The notes under the pieces: generated by a model
Database searches by the model: none
Told to the model about the DNA's origin: nothing
What the model saw: the letters and a program-made list of their open reading frames with translations, nothing else
In this document: positions 1 through 8,331 of the stretch, one piece after another
Layout of the letters: every line of letters begins with the position of its first letter
How positions within the stretch are numbered: the first letter of the stretch is position 1
Translations under genes and position numbers: made by a program
Assembly (NCBI GenBank): GCA_046541015.1
Contig: JBKHEA010000001.1
Location: 156,394 to 220,393 of the forward strand
Direction: 5' to 3'
DNA from: Liberiplasma sp046541015
GTDB taxonomy: Bacteria; Bacillota_I; Bacilli_A; Izemoplasmatales; Izemoplasmataceae
Length of the DNA stretch: 64,000 nucleotides

Positions 1-411
1 AACGGGCTTACTTGATGCTTCTACCATTCTTGATACAAGTTTATAAACTAACGCTTCATCTTTCATTAAACTAGCTCCCCCATTACCTTTTACGACTTTA
101 GGTACAGGGCAACCAATATTAAAATCAACAATGACTGCGTTTGATTGTTCATTAACAAGTTTTGTAGCTAATACTAAGCTTGACTCATCTGCACCAAATA
201 GTTGTAAAGAAACAGGTCCTTCTTCATTGGATACTTCTAGCATTTCAATTGTCTTTTTATTGTTATGTTTTAAAGCTTTATCGCTAACCATTTCAGTATA
301 AATAAGTCCTGCGCCCATATTATGCGCAATTTTTCTAAATGCTTGATTTGAAATCCCTGCCATAGGGGCAACAATCACTTTATTTTTTAATTTTACATGT
401 CCAATATTCAT
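1..411 (-). CDS. dusB: tRNA-dihydrouridine synthase, N-terminal part
   Basis: The gene runs off the left edge of the window, so only its first 137 codons are present. The product reduces specific uridines of tRNA to dihydrouridine with FMN. The visible N-terminus has the family start (VAPMAGISNQAFR), the EMVSDKAL segment, the LQLFGAD strand and the NIGCPVPKVVKGNGGASLM motif, whose Cys is the catalytic one in the family. The ATG at 409-411 follows an AGGTGAAAAAG ribosome site. It is divergent from hslO. Assignment to DusB rather than another Dus type is from similarity recalled for Firmicutes. Confidence 0.9.
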   Translation of the reverse strand, partial: MNIGHVKLKNKVIVAPMAGISNQAFRKIAHNMGAGLIYTEMVSDKALKHNNKKTIEMLEVSNEEGPVSLQLFGADESSLVLATKLVNEQSNAVIVDFNIGCPVPKVVKGNGGASLMKDEALVYKLVSRMVEASSKPV

Positions 412-470
412 CTTTTTCACCTCATAAAACGGGTATATTGTCCCATAAAAAAGAATTAATTTCAATTGTT

Positions 471-498
471 TTGTGTTTATTTAGTCCTATGATATAAT
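471..498 (+). promoter_or_regulatory. hslO promoter
   Basis: TTGTGT at 471-476 and TATAAT at 493-498 are 16 bp apart. TG one base upstream of the TATAAT makes an extended -10. It lies just before hslO. Confidence 0.5.
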
Positions 499-513
499 AA
501 GCGCGGTGATAAT

Positions 514-1389
514 ATGAAAGATTATTTAGTAAAAGCCTATGCATTTGGCGGGACAGTAAGGCTTTATAGTGCCTACACAAAAAATTTAGTTTCAGAAGCA
601 CAAAAAATCCATGATTTATGGCCAACAAGTGCTGCAGCATTTGGTAGATTACTTACCGCTAGTGTTATTATGGGCGCAATGTATAAAGATGACCAAGAAC
701 TAACCATTAGAGTTCAAAGTGATGGACCTATTGGCGGAATGGTGACAACCACTGATGCCCATGGTCATGTCCGTGGTTATGTTGGAAATCCTCATGTGTT
801 TTTACAATATGATAGTGGTAAATTGAATGTAGGTAAAGCCGTTGGAAATGGAACTATTCATGTTACAAAAGATGTAAAAGTACGTGATACCTTTACCTCA
901 ACCTCACAAATTCAAACTGGTGAGATTGCTGAAGACTTTGCTTATTACTTTACTGCAAGTGAACAAATTCCTTCTGCAGTCTCATTAGGCGTAAAAGTTA
1001 ATGAAGATAACTCAATTTTAACTTCAGGTGGGTTTATCTTACAAGTCATGCCTGGATGTAAAGAAGAAACTTTATCAAAAATAGAAGCCACGTTAAAGAC
1101 CTTACCTTCAGTTACTGAAATGTTAGAAAATGATTTAACCCCAGAAATGATTGTTGAAAAAATCACTGAAGGTGATCATGAATTCTTACATACGCTTCCT
1201 TTGAGTTATCACTGTGATTGTTCCCGTGATAAATTTGAACGTGGACTAATCTCTTTAGGTGAAAAAGAGTTGATGACACTCTTAGAAGAAGAAGAAACAG
1301 TAGAAACGTCTTGTCATTTTTGCAATAAGGTTTATCAATTTAGCAAAGAAGATATTAAACAATTAATCCAAGAGATTCATTTAAAATAG
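514..1389 (+). CDS. hslO: Redox-regulated chaperone Hsp33
   Basis: The 291-residue cytosolic holdase chaperone is activated by oxidation of a zinc-binding Cys cluster. That cluster is complete at the C-terminus: Cys234-x-Cys236 and Cys267-x-x-Cys270. The N-terminal domain has the usual WPTSAAAFGRLLTA and SDGPIGGM motifs. ATG at 514 follows GGTGAT. The gene is monocistronic, closed by a strong hairpin shared with glnA. Length is normal for the family. Confidence 0.95.
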   Translation: MKDYLVKAYAFGGTVRLYSAYTKNLVSEAQKIHDLWPTSAAAFGRLLTASVIMGAMYKDDQELTIRVQSDGPIGGMVTTTDAHGHVRGYVGNPHVFLQYDSGKLNVGKAVGNGTIHVTKDVKVRDTFTSTSQIQTGEIAEDFAYYFTASEQIPSAVSLGVKVNEDNSILTSGGFILQVMPGCKEETLSKIEATLKTLPSVTEMLENDLTPEMIVEKITEGDHEFLHTLPLSYHCDCSRDKFERGLISLGEKELMTLLEEEETVETSCHFCNKVYQFSKEDIKQLIQEIHLK

Positions 1390-1422
1390 ATACAAATAAG
1401 TTGAAAATAAATAAATTAAAAG

Positions 1423-1450
1423 AAAAAACCGTGATATTTCACGGTTTTTT
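1423..1450. terminator. Bidirectional terminator between hslO and glnA
   Basis: A perfect 12-bp stem (1423-1434 with 1439-1450) and a 4-nt loop, flanked by A and T tracts on both sides. It serves the convergent hslO and glnA and overlaps the glnA stop codon. Confidence 0.9.
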
Positions 1451-2780
1451 ATATACTTTTTAAATAAGTTTTGAGTTCCCAATCAGAAATACTCATTCTA
1501 TAGCGGTCCCATTCATCGTATTTAGCTTCTAAGAACTTTTCAAAAACATGTTTTCCTAAAGCGTTAATAATTAAATCATCTTTTTTAAGTTCTTTTAAAG
1601 CATCTTTTAAGTTTTCCGGTAGATTTCTTATGCCCATAGACTCTCTAGTTTCTCTTTCTAATTCATATAGGTTAATGTAAACAGGTTCAACCCCATTTAG
1701 ATTGTTTTCAATGCCATCAAGTCCACTAGCAAGTAATACACTCATTGCTAAATATGGATTTGCGCTTGGATCAACACTTCTAATTTCTGTACGGGTTTGT
1801 TTACCTCTTTTTGCTGGAATTCTAATCATAGCACTTCGATTAGCATCACTCCATGATATATAACACGGTGCTTCATAACCAGGAATTAAACGTTTGTATG
1901 AGTTAACTGTTGGATTGGTTACAGCGGTAAATGCTCTAGCATGTTTCATGATTCCAGCAATCCAGTTAATAGCAGTTTTACTTAATTGTAACGTTCCATT
2001 TGGGTCATAAAAAGCATTATTGCCTTCTTTATCAGATAATGAGATGTTGGTATGCATTCCTGATCCATTAATACTTGCAATTGGTTTTGGCATAAAGGTT
2101 GCATGCAGTCCATGACGTTTTGCGACATTTTTTACGACTAATTTAAATGTTTGAAGATTATCACAAGCTTCTAGTGCATCATCAAACTCAAAATTGATTT
2201 CGTGTTGACCTGGAGCAACTTCATGATGTGATGCTTCCATATTAAATCCTAGTTTTTCTAATTCTAAGACAATATCGCGACGACAATCTTCAGCGCCATC
2301 AACCGGTGCTAAATCAAAGTAGCCTCCATTATCATTAAAGTCTAGAGTAACTTCACCTTTTTCATCTAATCTAAATAAGAAGAACTCTGGTTCAACGCCA
2401 ATATTAAAACGCCCAAAGCCTAATTCTCTCATGCGATTAAGATTACGTTTTAATACATAACGAGGATCGCCTTCAAATGGTTTACCATTAGGCAAATAAA
2501 CATCACACATTAAGCGTGCTACCTTACCATAGATTGATTTTTCCCACGTTAAGATAAGCCATGTTTTATAATCAGGATATAAATACATATCTGCCTCTTG
2601 AATCCTTACAAAGCCTTCAATACTTGAACCATCGAACATAATTTTGTTGTCTAATGCATCTTCTAAGCTGCGTGCTGGAATTTCAACATTTTTGATGACA
2701 CCATGAATGTCAGTAAACATTAAACGAATATAGCGCACATCTTCTTCTTTTGCACTTTTTAAAATTTCTTCCTTAGTCAT
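1449..2780 (-). CDS. glnA: Glutamine synthetase, type I
   Basis: ATP-dependent ligation of ammonia to glutamate; cytosolic dodecamer in this family. The 443 residues match the short GSI-alpha form. Recognisable stretches are the N-terminal beta-grasp (FTDIHGVIKNVEIP), MFDGSSIEGF, the metal-binding region with VEPEFF and HHEVAPGQHEI, the NGSGMHTN segment and the RSAMIRIP loop. The Tyr-adenylylation loop of the long form is not apparent. ATG at 2780 follows a G-rich ribosome site. No glnR is beside it. An unusual structured leader lies upstream and may control it. Confidence 0.96.
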   Translation of the reverse strand: MTKEEILKSAKEEDVRYIRLMFTDIHGVIKNVEIPARSLEDALDNKIMFDGSSIEGFVRIQEADMYLYPDYKTWLILTWEKSIYGKVARLMCDVYLPNGKPFEGDPRYVLKRNLNRMRELGFGRFNIGVEPEFFLFRLDEKGEVTLDFNDNGGYFDLAPVDGAEDCRRDIVLELEKLGFNMEASHHEVAPGQHEINFEFDDALEACDNLQTFKLVVKNVAKRHGLHATFMPKPIASINGSGMHTNISLSDKEGNNAFYDPNGTLQLSKTAINWIAGIMKHARAFTAVTNPTVNSYKRLIPGYEAPCYISWSDANRSAMIRIPAKRGKQTRTEIRSVDPSANPYLAMSVLLASGLDGIENNLNGVEPVYINLYELERETRESMGIRNLPENLKDALKELKKDDLIINALGKHVFEKFLEAKYDEWDRYRMSISDWELKTYLKSI

Positions 2781-2869
2781 TTAAAGCCCCCCATTTTCAA
2801 TTAAAAACTCCATAAATAAGCCATTAAAGGCATACTATTTATGGAGTAGTGCATTCTTTGAATGCCTTT
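2781..2869 (-). promoter_or_regulatory. glnA structured leader with attenuator-like hairpin
   Basis: The predicted 89-nt leader begins AAAGGCAT. It can form a 6-bp hairpin (2860-2865 with 2851-2856, loop 3) and a 12-bp hairpin (2836-2847 with 2807-2818, 17-nt loop) followed on the minus strand by a run of five T. The leader's first 8 nt (2862-2869) are exactly complementary to 8 nt in the loop of the second hairpin (2826-2833), giving a pseudoknot or a competing fold. This looks like a cis-regulatory RNA, but no known riboswitch class is recognised. Confidence 0.5.
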
Positions 2870-2876
2870 GAGTAAC

Positions 2877-2905
2877 ATTATACTGGTATACATTCAAAGT
2901 TGCAA
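2877..2905 (-). promoter_or_regulatory. glnA promoter
   Basis: -35 TTGCAA (2900-2905), 17-bp spacer, -10 TATAAT (2877-2882), read on the minus strand. Expected transcription start near 2869-2870. Confidence 0.75.
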
Positions 2906-2917
2906 GTTGAAAACGTT

Positions 2918-4159
2918 TTACTTATATAAAGGGTATTTTTTTGTAAGTATGCTTACTTGTTCCTTAACTTGTCCTAAAACAAACTCATTATGCGGATTCA
3001 TTAGGGTATCAAAAATTAATTTAGCGATAACTTTAAAGTCTTCTTCTTTGAAATTTCTACTAGTTAGTGCTGGTGTACCTAAACGTATACCACTTGTGAT
3101 AAATGGTTTCTCAGTATCGTTCGGTACTGTATTTTTGTTACAGGTAATATTAACTTCTCCTAATAACGCTTCGGCTTCTTTTCCTGTAAGTGTTGTTAAT
3201 GATTTTACTTCAACCAATACTAAATGATTATCAGTCCCACCACTAATAACGTTAAACCCTAGTCGTATTAATTCGTTAGCCAATGCTTGTGCATTCCTTA
3301 CTACTTGATGTTGATACGCTTTAAATTCGACCGATGCTGCTTCTTTAAATGCTAAGGCTTTAGCTGCAATCACATGCATTAAAGGGCCACCTTGGATCCC
3401 TGGAAAGACATTTTTATTAATGGCTTTATAAATTTCAAAATCATTAGTTAAGATGATCCCACCACGTGGTCCACGTAATGTTTTGTGTGTTGTAGATGTT
3501 ACAATATCTGCAACTTCACAAGGATTATTATGAATACCTGCAGCTACAAGTCCTGCAATATGAGCCATATCTACCATAAGTTTTGCGCCAACTTTATCTG
3601 CAATTTCTCTAAACTTTTTAAAATCAATTTCTCTTGAATAAGCACTTGCCCCAGCAACTATGAGCGCTGGTTTAACCTTTTCTGCGATTGCTAAAACTTC
3701 ATCATAATCTAAGATGCCAGTCGTTGCGTTTACACCATAACTATGAAACTCATAGTCTTCCCCACTAAAGTTTAAAGGGTGTCCATGGGTTAAGTGTCCG
3801 CCATGGTCTAAACTCATGCCTAATATTTTATCTCCATGTTTAACCACCGCGCGATAAGCACCCATATTAGCTGTTGAACCTGAATGGGCTTGAACGTTAA
3901 CATATTTTACATTAAATAAAGTTTTTAAACGTTCACGTGCTAAATCTTCAACAATATCAACAAATTCGCAGCCACCATAATAACGCTTATTAGGATAGCC
4001 TTCAGCATACTTATTAGTTAAAATACTTCCTTGAGCTTCTAAAACACCTTTACTAACAAAGTTTTCACTTGCGATTAATTCTAAATGTTCCTCTTGGCGT
4101 TTTAGTTCATTATGCATCGCTTCATAAAGTTCTTGATCGTATTTTTTAATGGCTTCCAT
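2918..4159 (-). CDS. glyA: Serine hydroxymethyltransferase
   Basis: PLP enzyme converting serine plus tetrahydrofolate to glycine plus 5,10-methylene-THF, the main one-carbon entry. The 413 residues are full length. The PLP lysine is Lys226 in TSTTHKTLRGPRGG; the LIASENF, NVQAHSGSTAN and DMAHIAGLVA motifs are intact. The frame also holds an ATG two codons earlier, but that one abuts the AAGGAGG site, so the ATG at 4157-4159 is chosen. It overlaps the end of pyrR by 14 nt, so translation is probably coupled. It works with FolD and Fhs, also in this window. Confidence 0.95.
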   Translation of the reverse strand: MEAIKKYDQELYEAMHNELKRQEEHLELIASENFVSKGVLEAQGSILTNKYAEGYPNKRYYGGCEFVDIVEDLARERLKTLFNVKYVNVQAHSGSTANMGAYRAVVKHGDKILGMSLDHGGHLTHGHPLNFSGEDYEFHSYGVNATTGILDYDEVLAIAEKVKPALIVAGASAYSREIDFKKFREIADKVGAKLMVDMAHIAGLVAAGIHNNPCEVADIVTSTTHKTLRGPRGGIILTNDFEIYKAINKNVFPGIQGGPLMHVIAAKALAFKEAASVEFKAYQHQVVRNAQALANELIRLGFNVISGGTDNHLVLVEVKSLTTLTGKEAEALLGEVNITCNKNTVPNDTEKPFITSGIRLGTPALTSRNFKEEDFKVIAKLIFDTLMNPHNEFVLGQVKEQVSILTKKYPLYK

Positions 4160-4664
4160 TTTCATCCTCCTTAAGCAACATGACTCCTTTTTTATGAGTA
4201 ATATCCACTACAATTTTTTCACTTTGTTGCGTTGGAATATTTTTTCCAATATAATCAGCTCGAATTGGTAACTCTCGATGACCACGGTCTATTAAAACCG
4301 CTAACTGTATTTTTTTTGGCCTTCCTAAATCTACAACCGCATCCATTGCAGCACGTGCAGTTCTTCCTGTAAATAAAACATCATCAATTAAAATGACATG
4401 TTTATCGGTTAAATCGATGGTTAATTTTTCAGATTCTTTTTTCTTTGCGTCATCACGATAAAAAGATATGTCTAAATCATAACGGGGCACGTCAATCCCT
4501 TCAAAAGCTTTTAAGTTTTCTTGGATGATTTTAGCTAAAGGTACGCCACTATTTTTTATACCTAATAATACTATACTATCCAAATCCAAAGAACGTTCTA
4601 ATATTTCATGCGTAATTCTTTTTAATGTTCTTTCTACTTTAATATGGTCAAATAATAAATTCAT
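4146..4664 (-). CDS. pyrR: Bifunctional pyr regulator PyrR / uracil phosphoribosyltransferase
   Basis: In Firmicutes PyrR binds pyr mRNA leaders in the presence of UMP to cause attenuation, and has some UPRTase activity. The 172-residue protein has the PRPP loop IDDVLFTGRTARAA (from about residue 93) and the PyrR-typical VLIDRGHRELPIRADYIGKN segment. No pyrimidine genes or obvious PyrR-binding loop are nearby. It is instead the first gene of a two-gene unit with glyA. ATG at 4664 follows GAGGTG. Confidence 0.9.
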   Translation of the reverse strand: MNLLFDHIKVERTLKRITHEILERSLDLDSIVLLGIKNSGVPLAKIIQENLKAFEGIDVPRYDLDISFYRDDAKKKESEKLTIDLTDKHVILIDDVLFTGRTARAAMDAVVDLGRPKKIQLAVLIDRGHRELPIRADYIGKNIPTQQSEKIVVDITHKKGVMLLKEDENGSH

Positions 4665-4683
4665 TGTAACACCTCACCATTCT

Positions 4684-4712
4684 ATTTTAACGAATAAATC
4701 ACAAGATGTAAA
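4684..4712 (-). promoter_or_regulatory. pyrR-glyA promoter
   Basis: -35 TTTACA (4707-4712), 17-bp spacer, -10 TAAAAT (4684-4689), on the minus strand. The -35 is one arm of a 7-bp inverted repeat TGTAAAC/GTTTACA whose other arm is in the cre-like site upstream. Confidence 0.65.
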
Positions 4713-4719
4713 CCAATAA

Positions 4720-4734
4720 ATAAAGCGTTTACAA
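4720..4734 (-). promoter_or_regulatory. cre-like operator upstream of pyrR-glyA
   Basis: TTGTAAACGCTTTAT fits the CcpA cre consensus WTGNAANCGNWNNCW at all but one fixed position. It sits just upstream of the -35, where a LacI-family regulator could act. No regulator gene is in the window. Confidence 0.35.
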
Positions 4735-4737
4735 GCA

Positions 4738-4765
4738 TAAAAAAAGGGCTACCTAAGTAGCCCTT
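4738..4765 (-). terminator. Terminator of the purine permease gene
   Basis: 9-bp stem (4744-4752 with 4757-4765), 4-nt loop, followed by a T run on the minus strand. Confidence 0.85.
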
Positions 4766-4772
4766 AAAGTCT

Positions 4773-6158
4773 TTATCCAACCAGTGCGGTTAAAATATAA
4801 AAGCCAATGAATACAAACATGAGAATATACATCATTGGATTAACTTCTTTATGACGTTTAGAAGCTAACATAACAATTGGGTAGAAAATAAATCCAATAG
4901 CAATTCCTTCAGCAATTGAAAATGTAAATACCATAAATACAATGGTTAAGAACGCTGGAATGACTAATGCTTTATCATCCCAATCAACATTTTTAAGTTG
5001 TGTAACCATTAAAGCACCAACCATTACAAGTGCCATAGAGGTCACTGGTGAATATATAATTGCCTCACCAAAATCATTAAACCCTACAACAACACCAGTG
5101 AAAACGCTCAATAGCGGATAGATAATAAGCGATAACAAGAATAAAATTCCAACAGTTACCGCAGTTAACCCTGTACGACCACCTTGTTCGATTCCTGTGC
5201 TTGATTCGATATAACTTGTAACGGTACTTGTTCCAAGTAACGCTCCAGTAATCGTTCCAATTGAATCGGCAAGTAAGGCACTGTTTCCACCTTCTAACTC
5301 ACCATCTTCATTAATTAATCCAGCACGATTTCCTACTGCGATGAGTGTTCCAGCTGTATCAAAGAAATCAACAAATAAAAACGTGAAGATAATGACAATC
5401 GCTTCAGGTCTTGAGAATAATTCTCCAAATCCTCTAAATAATCCAAAAACGGTTTCGCTTGCACCATCAATTAAATTTCCTGTACTAGAAGGATCATATG
5501 AAGGCATCATATCAACGCCGATTAAATTAAGTAATAATCCAAGTATTGCAGTAACTGCGATAGAAATAATAAGTGAAAACTTATTACCCATAGCGTATAA
5601 AACAACAACTAAAAAGATACCAAAAATCCCAAGTAATACTGTAGGATGTGCTATGTTGCCTAGTGAAACAAAGGTTGCACCATCTGCCACAACAATCCCT
5701 GCATTTTTAAGCCCGATAAACGTAATAAAGAACCCAATTCCAGCCCCTACTGCGAATTTAAGTCCTTGTGGTATTGCATCAATGACAAGTTTTCTTAATC
5801 CCGTTACAGAGATGACTAAAAATAAGATACCTGAAACAAATACTGCAGCTAATGCTGCTTCCCAACTTAACCCATAGCCAAACACTACTGTAAAAGTAAA
5901 AAATGCATTAATCCCCATCCCTGGTGCTAAAGCAACTGGATAGTTTGCAAGTAAACCCATAATTAGCGCTGCAATGAATGAAGCTACAGCTGTTGCAAAA
6001 AAGACACCTGCTACTGGCATTCCTGTTGCACTTAACATTTCTGAGTTTACTGGCAAAATATACGCCATTGCCAAAAACGTTGTGAGCCCAGCTAAAATTT
6101 CTGTTTTAACTGATGTGTTACGCTCATTGATCTTGAAAAAACTTACCAATTTTTCCAT
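4773..6158 (-). CDS. pbuG: NCS2-family purine permease (PbuG/AzgA type)
   Basis: A 461-residue polytopic membrane protein of the AzgA/PbuG branch that imports hypoxanthine, guanine or adenine by proton symport. Family motifs: EILAGLTTFLAMAYILPVN near the N-terminus, ALAPGMGINAFFTFTVV, FVDFFDTAGTLIAVGNRAG and GTSTVTSYIESSTGIEQGGRTGL. ATG at 6158 follows AGGAGG. The leader carries a guanine-type purine riboswitch, which supports purine transport and suggests guanine/hypoxanthine. Exact substrate is inferred. Confidence 0.9.
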   Translation of the reverse strand: MEKLVSFFKINERNTSVKTEILAGLTTFLAMAYILPVNSEMLSATGMPVAGVFFATAVASFIAALIMGLLANYPVALAPGMGINAFFTFTVVFGYGLSWEAALAAVFVSGILFLVISVTGLRKLVIDAIPQGLKFAVGAGIGFFITFIGLKNAGIVVADGATFVSLGNIAHPTVLLGIFGIFLVVVLYAMGNKFSLIISIAVTAILGLLLNLIGVDMMPSYDPSSTGNLIDGASETVFGLFRGFGELFSRPEAIVIIFTFLFVDFFDTAGTLIAVGNRAGLINEDGELEGGNSALLADSIGTITGALLGTSTVTSYIESSTGIEQGGRTGLTAVTVGILFLLSLIIYPLLSVFTGVVVGFNDFGEAIIYSPVTSMALVMVGALMVTQLKNVDWDDKALVIPAFLTIVFMVFTFSIAEGIAIGFIFYPIVMLASKRHKEVNPMMYILMFVFIGFYILTALVG

Positions 6159-6232
6159 TAAAAAAATCCTCCTATTTTTTTGTAGTTAGAACGCAAAAAA
6201 CAAAAAGGGAGAATTAATCTCTTCTTATTTGT

Positions 6233-6303
6233 GTAGCGTAGTCCCAGCGTTTACGGTGCCGGGGTAGAGACAACTAGACCCTATTTCTAGTCATATACGT
6301 TAC
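6233..6303 (-). ncRNA. Purine (guanine-type) riboswitch aptamer
   Basis: On the minus strand the conserved core TCTCTACC, ACCGTAAA and GACTACG is present. P1 pairs GTAACGTA with TACGCTAC (one mismatch), P2 pairs ACTAGA with TCTAGT, and P3 pairs CCCGGC with GCTGGG. C in the GACTA segment (position 74 of the xpt aptamer) predicts guanine/hypoxanthine rather than adenine. Downstream, an imperfect hairpin followed by T tracts (about 6190-6232) may be the OFF-state terminator. Confidence 0.9.
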
Positions 6304-6315
6304 TAACTAATTTTT

Positions 6316-6343
6316 ATTGTAACGAAAAATAAAAATATTGCAA
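6316..6343 (-). promoter_or_regulatory. Purine permease promoter
   Basis: -35 TTGCAA (6338-6343), 16-bp spacer, -10 TACAAT (6316-6321), on the minus strand. The -35 lies inside the hairpin that ends the upstream gene. Confidence 0.55.
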
Positions 6344-6362
6344 TGCTTTATTGCAATATTTT
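6325..6362 (-). terminator. Terminator after the DUF1461 gene
   Basis: 13-bp stem (6332-6344 with 6350-6362), 5-nt loop, T-rich tail on the minus strand. It separates the folD-purB unit from the riboswitch-controlled permease. Confidence 0.8.
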
Positions 6363-6372
6363 ATTTTTTAAT

Positions 6373-7014
6373 TTATGAAAATGTTTTTAATTTTTTTGAG
6401 GCAAACAAGACAGTGATGCCAATAACAATCGCCGTTAAAACGACGATTATAGTTCCACTAACAAGCCAAAAATTTTGAGGCAGTAGTGGAATTAACACAT
6501 TATATTCTGGAATCAACCAGTCATCGTTATCAAATAATAGTTCGTGAAACCATGTAAAGATTCGATTAAAATCTATTAAGAACCAAGTTCCAACAAACGC
6601 AAAGAATGCTAAAGGTAGATAAAAAATGTTTTTATAAGTTTGATATAACCACTTCTTATCTTTTTTTGCCATAATAATCGTTATACTTATAACGATTATT
6701 AAACTTATGATTGCAAGAATTCTTAACATCGTATAAACATCTTTAACATCTTCCATATGTTTTATTTCAGTAGGACTCATAGCAATTTCATCATCTTGTG
6801 CATCATAACCAAAGGTTAAATCATCATGACGATAATTTAAATAATCAATGAGTTGTTCTGAAACATAATCATGATCAAAGGTAATGTCTTCGTGACTTTC
6901 ATAATGACCTTTTGATAATTGCATATATGGATTGGATGTTAAAAGTGTCGCAAATATCATGATAATTACTAAAGTATAAGTAATTGATAGTGTTAAATAT
7001 AGTATTTTTTTCAT
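6373..7014 (-). CDS. DUF1461 (TIGR01906-like) membrane protein
   Basis: A 213-residue integral membrane protein with four hydrophobic segments: one at the N-terminus, one near the middle after the SPTEIKHMEDVKDVY motif, and two more before the C-terminus. The HMxDVK motif and the large extracytoplasmic loop after the first segment match the DUF1461 family as I recall it; its function is unknown. The start is the ATG at 7012-7014, 1 nt after the purB stop, preceded by AAGGAAG. A longer in-frame reading would sit inside purB. Co-transcribed with purB. Confidence 0.7.
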   Translation of the reverse strand: MKKILYLTLSITYTLVIIMIFATLLTSNPYMQLSKGHYESHEDITFDHDYVSEQLIDYLNYRHDDLTFGYDAQDDEIAMSPTEIKHMEDVKDVYTMLRILAIISLIIVISITIIMAKKDKKWLYQTYKNIFYLPLAFFAFVGTWFLIDFNRIFTWFHELLFDNDDWLIPEYNVLIPLLPQNFWLVSGTIIVVLTAIVIGITVLFASKKLKTFS

Positions 7015-7015
7015 T

Positions 7016-8314
7016 TTATTCTTCCTTAAAAACTCGAGTAAATATAGTATCAACCTCTTTAAGATAATAATCTATTGTAAAAGATTCTTCAAGCAAATCA
7101 TTTTTTAAAATACGATTGATAGTTTCGTTTTCGGTCAACAGTTTTTTAAAATCGAGTTGGTTTTCATAAGCTTTGATTGCTATTGGTTGCACTAAATCAT
7201 AAGCTTCTTCTCGACTCAATCCTTGTAAAATCAAAGCGTTCATAACTCGTTGAGAAAAAATAACCCCATGTGTTTTATAAATATTCTTTAACATTTGATC
7301 TTCAAAGACTAAGAGATTTTTTAAGACTTCATTATAGCGCTTAAGCATATAGTGTAAGAGTTCTAAGGCATCTGGCATAATGATACGTTCTACTGATGAA
7401 TGCGAGATATCACGCTCATGCCAAAGGGCAATGCTTTCATAAGCTGGGATTATATAGCCTCTTAAAACCCTTGCTGCTCCACTAATATTTTCTGATGCAA
7501 TAGGATTTTTCTTATGGGGCATCGCAGAAGATCCTTTTTGGTCTTTACTGAAATATTCAGAAACTTCTTTTACTTCAGTACGTTGTAAATGTCTAATTTC
7601 AACTGCAATCTTTTCTAAACTTGAACCAATAAGTGCAAGTAAAGCGATGTATTCTGCGTGGCGATCTCTTTGTAAGGTTTGTGTTGAAATATTTGCGCTT
7701 TCAATGCCTAAAAAGCTACACACTTTATCTTGAACAATGGGTGGTGTGTTTGCAAAATTACCAACAGCCCCACTTATTTTACCTATTTCAATACGTTTTC
7801 TTATGGTTTTAAAGCGCTCGTGGTGACGGTTAAACTCATCATAATAAAGCGCAAACTTTAGTCCAAATGCCGTAATATCTGCATGAATCCCATGTGTTCT
7901 ACCTATACATGGTGTTGCTTTATAGGTGTAGGCTAAATCTTTTAGGGTTTCTTTAAAATTAATTATGGCTTCTTCAATTAATGTATTTGCTTCTTTATAA
8001 ATACACGAAAGCGCAGTATCGACTACATCAGTTGATGTTAATCCATAGTGAACCCATTTTTTTTCATCACCAAGCGTTTCGCTTATTTGTCTAGTAAAAG
8101 CTATAACATCATGTTTAGTTATGGCTTCTAAAGCTTTGATGCGTTCAATGTCAACATAGGCTGATGTTTCAATTTTTAAAACATCTTCTTTAGGAATTTT
8201 TCCAAGTTGACTAAACGCTTTAAGGGTTGCAAGTTCAACCCTTAAATACGTTTTAAATTTATAATCGTCAGTAAATAAATCTGCCATTTCTTTTAAGCGA
8301 TAGCGCTCAATCAT
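7016..8314 (-). CDS. purB: Adenylosuccinate lyase
   Basis: Cleaves adenylosuccinate to AMP and fumarate, and SAICAR to AICAR. The 432 residues include the fumarase-superfamily signature GSSAMPHKKNP (261-271), the GRTHG motif around His141 and the YGLTSTDVVDT segment. No other de novo purine gene is present here. Together with purA at 16.1 kb this completes IMP to AMP, which fits salvage of imported purine. It follows folD by 17 nt. Confidence 0.96.
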   Translation of the reverse strand: MIERYRLKEMADLFTDDYKFKTYLRVELATLKAFSQLGKIPKEDVLKIETSAYVDIERIKALEAITKHDVIAFTRQISETLGDEKKWVHYGLTSTDVVDTALSCIYKEANTLIEEAIINFKETLKDLAYTYKATPCIGRTHGIHADITAFGLKFALYYDEFNRHHERFKTIRKRIEIGKISGAVGNFANTPPIVQDKVCSFLGIESANISTQTLQRDRHAEYIALLALIGSSLEKIAVEIRHLQRTEVKEVSEYFSKDQKGSSAMPHKKNPIASENISGAARVLRGYIIPAYESIALWHERDISHSSVERIIMPDALELLHYMLKRYNEVLKNLLVFEDQMLKNIYKTHGVIFSQRVMNALILQGLSREEAYDLVQPIAIKAYENQLDFKKLLTENETINRILKNDLLEESFTIDYYLKEVDTIFTRVFKEE

Positions 8315-8331
8315 ATCATCACCACTTTGTT

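Noticed and set aside
2862..3227. A plus-strand 121-codon frame across the glnA leader and glyA.
   Set aside because: It overlaps the promoter and the conserved end of glyA, with no ribosome site.
5341..5877. A 178-codon open frame on the plus strand opposite the purine permease gene.
   Set aside because: Antisense to a strongly conserved gene, low-complexity composition, no ribosome site; a shadow frame.
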